Below, one piece after another: positions 1 to 8,360 of a stretch of 64,000 bases of DNA (position 1 is the first letter of the stretch; each line of letters begins with the position of its first letter). Source of the stretch: Epithemia pelagica (Eukaryota; Bacillariophyta; Bacillariophyceae; Surirellales; Surirellaceae). The notes below the pieces were generated by a model. The model did not search any database. It saw only the letters and a list, made by a program, of their open reading frames with translations, and was not told the origin of the DNA. The DNA is taken from positions 3,162,001-3,226,000 of the forward strand of contig OX337240.1 in assembly GCA_946965045.2 (NCBI GenBank), read 5' to 3'. Position numbers and translations under genes: made by a program.

Positions 1-386
1 CAACCAGAACGTATCCACACCTACTGCCGTCGGTTCCACGGATCATCCAGACTTGACCACTGCGGCAAATCGCCGAGAGCGCAATTGCTAGCTACCTAGC
101 TTTTCAACAGGGAAAAGCTACATGCTCGCTTGGTCCGTGTGAGCGCAAGCGAAAAGGTCATTCCACAGATTTCTACTGCCAATGTGCAGCGGCTTTGCTC
201 TCTGGCTAGACCTTTCATGGGGGACGGATGGAGGAGAATGACAAACGTTTGGATGGGCTAATACGCTGGGATCGAATCGACTCTACCGTAACAATGTGCA
301 GTACGTGCGCGCAAGGCTCTGCTGGGACTAACGATCCTTGTATAATAGTATGGAGCAACCGCCGCAACGACACAAGTAGTAATTCT

Positions 387-570
387 ACATCCGCTCCGCG
401 GAGTGGGGAGGCACGAGGAGGGGCTATTGACTCCGAGAAGGGCAATAGCTCCGAGAAGTGGACCGCCTTCTAAATCCGCGTCAGCGGATTTGGCGGTCCA
501 CGACGAGGAGCTATTGCCCGCCGAGGAGTCAATAGCCCCGACAAGTGCCCCCACGACCAGGAGGGGATGT
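387..570. repeat. Imperfect foldback (hairpin) repeat 1
   Basis: Two arms of about 90 bases fold back around a GTCA loop near 480-483. Perfectly complementary blocks (for example GGGGCTATTGACTCC at 420 and its complement ending at 539, and GTGGACCGCC with its complement) are separated by five-base non-complementary blocks, so the hairpin would have regularly spaced symmetric internal loops. It resembles a foldback or MITE-type element. No flanking target duplication was found. Confidence 0.6.
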
Positions 571-769
571 CGCTTGCTTCTATCACCTCCGAGTCCCCCC
601 CTAATTAACTGTCACACTTTTTTCCCAGGACTGGTTTTTTTGCTCCGCACTATCTTTTTTAGCTCCGCACTTGCTCGCGTATGAGAGCGCGGCCGTCGCG
701 GGCAATATAAGGCTATATAAGACGAAAATCCTACTTCCATTCCGAGGAGCTATAGTAGTATTAAGAACT

Positions 770-933
770 CCCTATGTCTAGTCCCTTTTGAGGAGGGTCG
801 CCCGGCGCGGAGGGTAGAATGACGAGGAGGGCAATGGTCGAGGAGGGCGCACGCCCGACAAGACAATTGCCCGTCGAGTCATTCTCCCGACAAGCCGGGC
901 GCGCCCGACGCGAGAGGACGGCCAGACACAGGG
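770..933. repeat. Imperfect foldback (hairpin) repeat 2
   Basis: The left arm (770-848) and right arm (852-933) are complementary in blocks, including AGAATGAC, GGGCAAT and a CGCCCGG-rich segment, again interrupted by short mismatched blocks. It shares words such as GACGAGGAGGGCAAT with hairpin 1, so the two are probably relatives. It has no coding content. Confidence 0.55.
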
Positions 934-959
934 AAGTAGTAAACTTACTCCCTATCAAG

Positions 960-1139
960 CTGTGTAGGTAGTGAGAAATTCCTGGAAGCCATGTCACAAA
1001 GTGTCACACAAATGTCACACAATTGTCACACAAGTGTCACACATGAGAGGGAAACCGCGCGACTCGCACGAAACTACTTCCCGGTCGTACAAAAAATTCC
1101 TACTGTAGTATAAAAATGTGAGACGAACTACCTACACAG
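960..1139. repeat. 13-bp inverted repeat enclosing a short tandem array
   Basis: CTGTGTAGGTAGT at 960-972 is repeated as its reverse complement at 1127-1139. Between them, 991-1044 holds about five copies of a 10-11 base unit, TGTCACACAA. This could be a small non-autonomous element. No gene is visible in this stretch. Confidence 0.4.
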
Positions 1140-1587
1140 TCTGGTATGGAGTTAGTGTCTCACTTTCCGACCCTCCCAACAAGTGCCAACCCGAACAAGT
1201 CGTAGAAAAGTGATCTGCTTCACTTTGCTCAACAGGATGATGAGAGGCTGCCTTGGTTGCAGTGGACCAAGGCTTGGCGGATGGGAATGATTGGACATGT
1301 TGCCACCAGACAACTATTACATCGAGAAGGCAGTCGTTACACTGGTTTCCCGTCATTTGGTGATTTGGGCATGATAGTCGGTGTCATGGCCCACTTGTTT
1401 GTATACACATCACAAGAGACCTTGCTGCAGTGTAGCCCATGTATGCTGGCCAATCCACCATTGGATGGCCACACCTACAAGGATCGATTCGAGGGTGGGA
1501 CCATGATGAGTGGCTGTTGTTCCCTCGGGCAGCACCGAGCTGCAAGATGAGGGCCTTCTGGACTGACCGGAGGAACCAGCAACCACT

Positions 1588-2311
1588 CTACACATGTGTG
1601 TGCTGGCTCCAAAACAGGACGACAAGCATGGCAGAAATTAGGAAACAACAGCAGCCATGAAACGCAAGAAGACGACGGAACATCTGCGTGTCGAGGTCAC
1701 ATGGAGCTCGAATAAAGTCTGACGACGAGGTTTCCTGATCAGCGAATGCAGAAGTTGAAACAGATACTGTAGATCCGAGATCCAGGTCCTGAAACTTGAG
1801 ATTGACAATCAAGGTAGTATATCCGTACGGTATGTCCGATTGTGCATCGAGTCTAACGTGGTAAGGGCAAACACTTCTGGAACAAGTGTCGTCCGTGTTA
1901 GGATCTTTGTACAAGGTGATTGCATCGCCTTGGCTACTGCTTTGTTCCCTGGCTTACACCTCCGCACCTCGGGAGGTCAGAAGTGTCAAGAAACGCACAA
2001 GTGTCCACGTCGTTAAAGCAGCTACGGTCAAGTTGCTTGGCCTGGTAGGTGTCTGCTTGTAGCCAGTGCTAATTGCGCTTGTGAAGTTCTGCATCTGTGA
2101 TCCAAGCTGTTCCATCAGTCACTTGTTTGAGCTCCACGCTTTTAATCGACAATTGACAGGGCACAGATTCATGAATGGAATCGTACGTTTGTTCCGTTTC
2201 CGTTTTCATCACGGTGTTACTGCTGAAGCTTTGACCGAGCTCAGTCGTCACAGTGACGAGAAAATTCACAGGACCGTCATCTTCAGACGTCGTTTCAAAC
2301 GAAATCTATAG
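1588..2311 (-). pseudogene. Possible relic of a minus-strand protein gene
   Basis: Two open minus-strand segments (about 1690-1914 and 2069-2300) have natural-looking protein composition, with alternating hydrophobic and Ser/Thr residues as in extracellular beta-rich domains. They lie in different frames, are separated by stops, and have no convincing start or splice pair. I do not recognise the family. It may equally be non-coding. The remaining sequence from 1140 to 2520 shows nothing else. Confidence 0.2.
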
Positions 2312-2520
2312 GGGCACAGCAGACACACGAGTGATGCGTTACAGCACCATTGTGTATATGAAATAATTACTCTTCACATTACATTGTATTTCTGTTGGTT
2401 GGTTGGAGTCTTCCATTCTCGTGGTCTACTTCATGCTTCGTTCGTAATTTCCGTTGTGTATTCATAGCTTTGACAATGCAAGACACATGTGTAATCCTGA
2501 CATAGTAGACGAGACTACTA

Positions 2521-4899
2521 CTACCTCCTCCTTCTCATCATTCCACCCGTGGCTCTCCAAGCTGCAAGACTGGTCGCACTGCTGCCCTTTCCACCACTCT
2601 CGCTCTTGGTTCGACCCGAGGATCCACCCGGAGATGGCGCACCGCGACTAGGACTGGCAAACATCATCATCATGCCAGCACCACCACCTCCACCACCACG
2701 GCCCATCATCATCATCATCATTCCACCACCATTGTCCTCCTCTTCCTCATTGTTGTCACCCCTCCCGCCATCCCTCTTTCCCATCATGCCACCCGTAGGC
2801 ATGGTGGGCTTGGGGGTTGGTCGGGGTGTGCTCTTGACCGTGGGTCGAGGAGTGGGGGTGGGTGGGTCGGTCAATCGCGCGGCATTGACTGCGGTGCGAG
2901 CATTGACAAAGCCAAAGCCCGTGTCAAAGTCAAAGCCAAAATCATACCATGCCGTGGAGGGACTGTCCATATCTTCGGCCGTGACTTGCAAAATACTCTT
3001 GACTTGGTCCGGCGTTAAAAAGGGTGCCGCCTCCAACATGAGCGCAGCGACGGCCGCCACATTGGGAGTCGCTGCTGACGTTCCCGAAAATTGAAAGCAT
3101 CCCGGAATCAAAACATCTTGTCCGAATGGTGGGAAAAAGTTGGTACAAGTTCCATCGGGACCAACAACCGAGGGTGTCATTCGAGTTTGTTCCTTGGGCA
3201 AACGAAGTCCGTCCAGACCAAAGAATATCGGTGTTCCGCCTGCTGCCGAAAACGAATTGATAGTGGCCGGTGATACGCCAAAGCCAGGAGTTTGACGGTA
3301 ATCTGCGGCGCCCACTGCAATAGCACCTTCCGCGTTGGCATGACCATAGCTCGTACTGGCGGATATAATTTCTTGAGGAAGATCGCCTAGTACTAGATTG
3401 ATACTTTGTGAAAAGATGATCTTGACAAATCCTGGTGGAGGACCTTCCGTGAGAGTCACCTCCATCTGGTAGAATCCGGGGTTTGGGAGGCTCACAAGTT
3501 CAACAGGCTCTCCGGTTAGGGCATTGTCACTCGAACTACTCTCCACTAAGAGAGACGTGGTTCCGTCAAACACAAACAGGTCGAGGTTGGTTCGAGGACC
3601 TGGCAAGCCCGTTGCAAAGGACGTGGGGTCATCCCATTGAAGAATGATAATCAAATCCGGGTCAGACGTCAAAAAACTCAATACCGTAGTCTCCTCCAAA
3701 GAGAAAATGGATTGCCCAAACGATAGACTGGGTTGATCAAAAAAAGTCCCGGCAGCTTGTACCCATGGACCAGTCCAAGATTGACGATTGAAGTTCCCTG
3801 CGGCAGAAAAGTAGGGAACACCCTTGCTTACGGCATAATCCACGGCCTGAGCGACCAGGTCATCCTGGAACATGGCTTCGTTAACGTAAAGGATATCATC
3901 ATTGATAATCTCACAGCCCAGATCTACCAGGGTTCGAATGGCATCGGCATAGGCGGCCTTACCAAATTTGGCAGTGTGAAACGCCTGATTCACTCCCGGC
4001 GCAACGTCGTGAATCAATTGCATCATGGCACGTCCCTCGTCCGTACATTCCAAAAACTCAATGCCGTCGGTTTCCTCCACATCGCGCACAATGGTCAAAC
4101 GATCCCAGGGAGGCAAATCTCCATCGCGAATGTCATCGGAGGCCGTCGAGTTGATTTGTTGGACACAATCAAACGAGTCGGAAAGAGTACACACCAAGAG
4201 ACCTTGTCCCGTCACACCAAAGAGATCACGAGCTTGATCGGCAAACATGGAAGAAGAGGCGAAACTGGACACCAAACCCGAAGCTTGCAGATTCACAACG
4301 TTGGAGGTTACCGACTTTATGTTGGGATGTGCGGCGATTTGATCCAACAGACGAATGTCGATATTGACCGAACAAGTACATTGAGAAGAGCCAGTAATCT
4401 GAATGACCCCAGGATGAGCTAGCAAAGTGGTTTTCCAGTCTTCTTCATTGGGGCATTCTTTTGGAACAATTTCGACCGTTACATGAATGCCATCTTGACT
4501 CAGCAATGTCCCCGTCGGAATGTGGAGCGATTCGACAAGATTTTGACGCGTGTAGAGCTTTCGTCCTCCACCACCCTGTTGTGCCTTGAAAATTTGAATC
4601 AGGTTATCGTCTACCGAGCCAAGGTCGTGCTGGGCGACAAAGGATTTCTTTTCGTTGATGGAAGCCTTCATGGATTCGTAGGCGGCCGCACGATCAAACG
4701 TGTCCACAACAGGACGACCATCGTCGGCGCCCTGGACAATGGAATCCGTGTCGTTGGAAGCTGGTATCGAATCAATGGCTGCATACACTGGATTCCACAT
4801 GAGCAGCAGAAGCAACAGACAAACTAAAATCATGTGGCTTGTTGTCCGGACAGCCATTGTCCAGGACCACGGTTGTTTGAATCCTCGATTCCGAACCAT
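2521..4899 (-). CDS. Secreted subtilisin-like (S8) serine protease with atypical triad
   Basis: A 792-residue single-exon protein. An N-terminal hydrophobic stretch (about residues 15-41, starting at the second Met and ending VYA) looks like a signal peptide, so it is probably exported. A subtilase fold is visible: an Asp motif in TLSDSFD (about 241), the oxyanion Asn in SAAGN (about 369) and the Ser motif FSGTSAATPN (Ser about 608). The usual HGTH histidine block is absent. At the equivalent place the sequence reads DEGRAMMQLIHD (about 287-298), so Glu288 occupies the position of the catalytic His, as Glu does in sedolisins. A beta-rich insert (about 400-505) lies before the Ser motif. The last 110 residues are low complexity: PTP-rich, then Gly/Met runs. 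It sits alone, outside the mobile blocks, and is probably a host gene. The fold call is firm; activity with the altered triad is inference. Confidence 0.85.
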   Translation of the reverse strand: MVRNRGFKQPWSWTMAVRTTSHMILVCLLLLLLMWNPVYAAIDSIPASNDTDSIVQGADDGRPVVDTFDRAAAYESMKASINEKKSFVAQHDLGSVDDNLIQIFKAQQGGGGRKLYTRQNLVESLHIPTGTLLSQDGIHVTVEIVPKECPNEEDWKTTLLAHPGVIQITGSSQCTCSVNIDIRLLDQIAAHPNIKSVTSNVVNLQASGLVSSFASSSMFADQARDLFGVTGQGLLVCTLSDSFDCVQQINSTASDDIRDGDLPPWDRLTIVRDVEETDGIEFLECTDEGRAMMQLIHDVAPGVNQAFHTAKFGKAAYADAIRTLVDLGCEIINDDILYVNEAMFQDDLVAQAVDYAVSKGVPYFSAAGNFNRQSWTGPWVQAAGTFFDQPSLSFGQSIFSLEETTVLSFLTSDPDLIIILQWDDPTSFATGLPGPRTNLDLFVFDGTTSLLVESSSSDNALTGEPVELVSLPNPGFYQMEVTLTEGPPPGFVKIIFSQSINLVLGDLPQEIISASTSYGHANAEGAIAVGAADYRQTPGFGVSPATINSFSAAGGTPIFFGLDGLRLPKEQTRMTPSVVGPDGTCTNFFPPFGQDVLIPGCFQFSGTSAATPNVAAVAALMLEAAPFLTPDQVKSILQVTAEDMDSPSTAWYDFGFDFDTGFGFVNARTAVNAARLTDPPTPTPRPTVKSTPRPTPKPTMPTGGMMGKRDGGRGDNNEEEEDNGGGMMMMMMGRGGGGGGAGMMMMFASPSRGAPSPGGSSGRTKSESGGKGSSATSLAAWRATGGMMRRRR

Positions 4900-6192
4900 T
4901 GAGATTGCTTTTCGTCGTGAATGTTTCGTGCAGCAAGCCGAGGAGGATGAATCCGTTGCCTTTTTTGGGGGGTGTCGAAATTATAATCGGTGAAACTGTC
5001 ACCGGCAAAATGTCGTTGTTGTGGCAATCAATGCTCCGCAAACCAGCACAAATAACAACAACGTGGTTCTGAATCCCATAGTGGCAGTGGATGGAAACCC
5101 TTTCTTCATTGAATTTTCCAAATACACTCGTCCCACCAGCCATCGCCCTCTCTGCCAAATGGTTCGGTTGGAAGCTTGGCTGGTAAATTGTGTGGTGCTT
5201 GAGTCGTTTCACACGAGATGAGCACGCCGCGCGTGCTTTCCAAGATGACACATGTTGCGGAGTTAGGTGCACGTGGAATTTTCCTATTGAACTGTTGCCA
5301 AAACGGAACCGTGGCTTAATTATTCCTGCAGTGCTACCAACAACGAAAGTTTGTTAGATTCGACGTCTCAACGGTCGCCATCACATTTTAGTTATGCCTC
5401 ATCGGAAACGAGAGTCAAGCCCAATGGCTTGCTGGAGAAGGCCCTACCAGAGTATCACCGACCAAAGAGACTTCTCGTAGCTAGTAGGTTGTAGGACATA
5501 GCAATAGCAAGGCTACCTATCTATTTACTCCTACACAGTCGTCATTTTGGAGTAGTTACTCCTACAAGCTGAGTTCAGACAGAATGTTCCTGACGTAGCG
5601 CTCCAGTAGGAAATCTACGTAATCCGCGCGAGCCATCCCCTTAATATAGCCCTTCTATTTATGCCTCTACCGTTCTACCAAAAATTGACCATGGTGAACG
5701 GTCCTTTTGACCGATCTCTTGCCAAATAGGAGACGGCTCCATGATCCCATGCTCTGAACCTCTTCTCCATTCATGGGTTGAGCATGGAGAACGATGTCGG
5801 CGCTGCATTCGTTTTGTAGGTGTCGTTTTATCTAGTTGAAGGTGGTCGCCGCGCGATTTACTACGGCGACTCACGGCAAAACTTGGTGCAACCAATGCAC
5901 CTCTATTGTAGAATCGAATGATAGAAGATAGAACAAAGACTATGAACACTTGTAGCGTTGTTCACGTCAAAAATTGATATTCTTCTCGTTAGATATATGG
6001 AACTTAGACTAGAAGTTGCGTCGTTCACAACAAAGATTGATGTTCTTTTCTTTGTTGTGACTCACACAGCCGTACCTGAACGCAATGTATTGTACGGTAA
6101 ACGTAACACAACTATAGAATTAGATCGTATTCATAGAGAATGAAGATCCTACTCAAATGATAATCATAAAACGCTGCTACATTGTTCACTAT
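4900..6192. other. Gene-poor interval
   Basis: I see no supported gene. About 5020-5280 contains only short shadow frames upstream of the protease. About 5540-5600 carries the repeat described separately. About 5650-6190 is AT-rich with no clear coding pattern. Confidence 0.5.
5557..5598 (+). repeat. Left copy of a 40-bp repeat inverted at 15.2 kb
   Basis: Begins CTCCTACAAGCTGAGTTCAG and ends TTCCTGACGTAG. It matches, in inverted orientation, 15,222-15,261 with three mismatches in 40. Read on the plus strand it is open and would encode LLQAEFRQNVPDV followed shortly by a stop. It is therefore either a terminal inverted repeat of a 9.7-kb element or the fragment of a gene related to the minus-strand gene ending at 15,211. 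Confidence 0.55.
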
Positions 6193-6765
6193 CTAGGCTT
6201 GTTGATGATTAAAGAAGAGATTTTGAAGCGGGTGCTTGAGCATCATCGCACCAAGCGAAATGTTGAAGCGATCCATATCCTTGCTGCCCATGTAGATTGT
6301 AACGACCTGGGGTTCCATGCAGGCTTTAGGGTTGATGGAGCAGCGTGTGTAGAGGCGGATGCGTCCCATGGGAGGTCCGTTCTTGCTCGTCTTTCCAGAG
6401 ACCTGGTCCAGGTGCGACAGAGCAATGAACCCAACTGGAACAACCAACGCTGGTTCCTCATGCTCGCTTGTTGCATCCCGGTCAAAGACTGCAATCCGTA
6501 GGTAGTCGGTCGCAAGCTCCCGCTGCACAAGCAGATGGCCACGGTCGACGATGTTGTGGCCAGTGTCCTTGTTTCTCGACATGGGCCCGATGAGCGCGCA
6601 AACATCGCTGGCATAAAAGCACGACTTGAACGGGAGACCAGCACCACCCTCACGGCCATCCTCTTCGTTGAACTCGAACTTCGTCCTCATGTTGGTCATC
6701 TTGTTTCTTCTTCCTTGCCTCTTCCTGTCGTCTCTGTTTGATTGTTCCATTGCACGGCGGGTCAT
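6193..6765 (-). CDS. Unknown 190-residue protein
   Basis: A single-exon open frame whose composition looks genuinely coding: a basic N-terminus (about 1-28), then a mixed alpha/beta-like region with segments such as LRIAVFDRD and ALVVPVGFIAL. I see no known motif and do not recognise a family. It is divergent from the lysine-rich gene starting at 6937, leaving about 170 bases that may be a shared promoter. A 138-residue frame overlapping it on the same strand has poorer composition and is taken as a shadow. Confidence 0.5.
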   Translation of the reverse strand: MTRRAMEQSNRDDRKRQGRRNKMTNMRTKFEFNEEDGREGGAGLPFKSCFYASDVCALIGPMSRNKDTGHNIVDRGHLLVQRELATDYLRIAVFDRDATSEHEEPALVVPVGFIALSHLDQVSGKTSKNGPPMGRIRLYTRCSINPKACMEPQVVTIYMGSKDMDRFNISLGAMMLKHPLQNLFFNHQQA

Positions 6766-6936
6766 TCGGAAGTTGCTTCATGCTGCAAGTTGATTTTGTG
6801 GCGCGCGCCGATATTGTTCACGAATGAGCGCGGGGGGATTCCCTAGATGACACAAGAATGGAGAGCGGGCAACAATCAAACAAACAAACACAACAATCAA
6901 ACGAACGAATCCCTATTGTGTTCTCACTTTCCAACG

Positions 6937-7834
6937 ATGCGCCAGACGCGTAGTGCTACCAAACGAGCTGAGTCTGCGAAGAAGGAGCAGGAGGACTCCG
7001 CCGCAGCTCCCTCCACAACCGCATTTCCCTCCGACAAGGGAAACAAGGCAAACAAGAAAATGAAGACAAAGACGGCCGTGGACAACAAAACGTCGAAGAA
7101 GAAGAAGACGACGACGACGAAGTCTCCCGCTTCGACAAAGAAGCATGTGACCTTCAACCTTGAGGGTCCTTCGTCGTGGCACGAGCGCGCAAAACAGTGG
7201 CAACTCACCATTGGGGATGAAGATGGTATCCCAGTGTTCTTCGTCAGCAACAAGGACGTTGAATGCGCTAACCTGTCGGATATCGCGGCAGAGCTCCTTG
7301 CGATCGAGGCTGTCGGCAAAGAAGGTAAGTTTGATTGTTCATTGTTGGTTTTGAGTCTCCCTTTCTCACGACGCGCCCTCTGCTGCCACAGACACCAAAC
7401 CCAACAGCAAGCCCGACAACAAGCCCGACAGCAAGCCCGAGAAGGAGATCAAGAAGGAGGACGACGTCGAGAACAAGACTCCAGAGTCTTATGTGACCCC
7501 GAAGAAAGTAACTTCTTCCCCGAAGGTGGCGTCTCGAGCTTTCGCACTGACCCCCTCCCAGAAGCATGCTTTCCAGCGTCGGATTGCTGAGGAACAGGTG
7601 AAGGAAAGTGGAGCGACAGACCCTCGCCAGACTTTGAATGAGTCGCTGGCATTGGGAGAAAACATCCCGTCGTCTCCTCCTTTGTTCTTTAGCAATCCTT
7701 CCCGTGCATACCGGACATCCATTGATTCGTATGCCGATGATGGATTTCTCGAGACCCAAGAAGACTTCATCGGTACGCAGCAAAACGGGCTTTTTGGTCC
7801 CGATTACTTGGATCATGAGGACGAGGCGTACTAG
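6937..7834 (+). CDS. Lysine-rich nuclear-type protein of unknown function, one intron
   Basis: Two exons, 6937-7324 and 7392-7834, are joined by a 67-nt GT-AG intron (GTAAGT donor, CCACAG acceptor). The phase is preserved and the downstream frame opens exactly where the unspliced frame would go astray. The start chosen is the ATG at 6937 (MRQTRSATKRAE). An in-frame ATG at 6847 sits in a CAAACAAACAAA-rich leader. The N-terminal 75 residues are Lys/Thr-rich and disordered with clear nuclear-localisation character. A short ordered-looking block, HVTFNLEGPSSWHERAKQW, follows. After the intron there is a Lys-Pro-Asp repeat and an acidic tail. No known domain is recognised. It could be an accessory protein of the neighbouring mobile block. 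Confidence 0.65.
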
Positions 7835-7914
7835 ATATCTACTGATGGACGTTTTAGGTATCCTTAATCACTAAATATGAATCGATTTGTCATCATGGTA
7901 CTTGTAGTGCTTCT

Positions 7915-8105
7915 ACAGTCGTTCTTGTTGTGATTATCATTATTGTCGTCGTCCAAGTCCTCGTCATTGTCGTGGCTATCATTGTCGTCGTTGTATTGTA
8001 GTCGTCCTTGTTGTAGCTATCATCGCTTATCCCGTTTGTCCTCTTCATCATCGTTATGGTCGTGATTGTCATGGTCATCATCATCGTCGTCGTCGTCATC
8101 CAGCT
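7915..8105. repeat. GTC/ATC-rich low-complexity tract
   Basis: Irregular repeats of GTCGTC, ATCATC and GTTGTT. Short open frames here are compositional artefacts. The rest of 7835-8360 has no gene. Confidence 0.7.
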
Positions 8106-8360
8106 TCCCAGTGTCGGTAGTTGGGTCCCGGTTTGCGGGCGCGTCTCGTATGGATGTACGAGGGAGTTCGTGATTGGTCCCAGACGAGCTATGATTCTTA
8201 TCTCATATTTTGCGTTTTCGACACTTCATGGAAACAAACACGACAATGTACTAAAGTATAATATGAAGGAATAAACTAATAAATCTTAATGTCATACTGC
8301 AACTCAACGTACCATGGTATTCTTTTTCAACAATAACACACTTTCACCACGAGGAAAGAT

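Noticed and set aside
3733-4422. 229-codon plus-strand frame over the protease gene
   Set aside because: Antisense shadow. The minus frame has catalytic motifs and a signal peptide.
7893-8274. Met/Thr- or Val/Ile-rich frames
   Set aside because: Products of GTC/ATC trinucleotide repeats.
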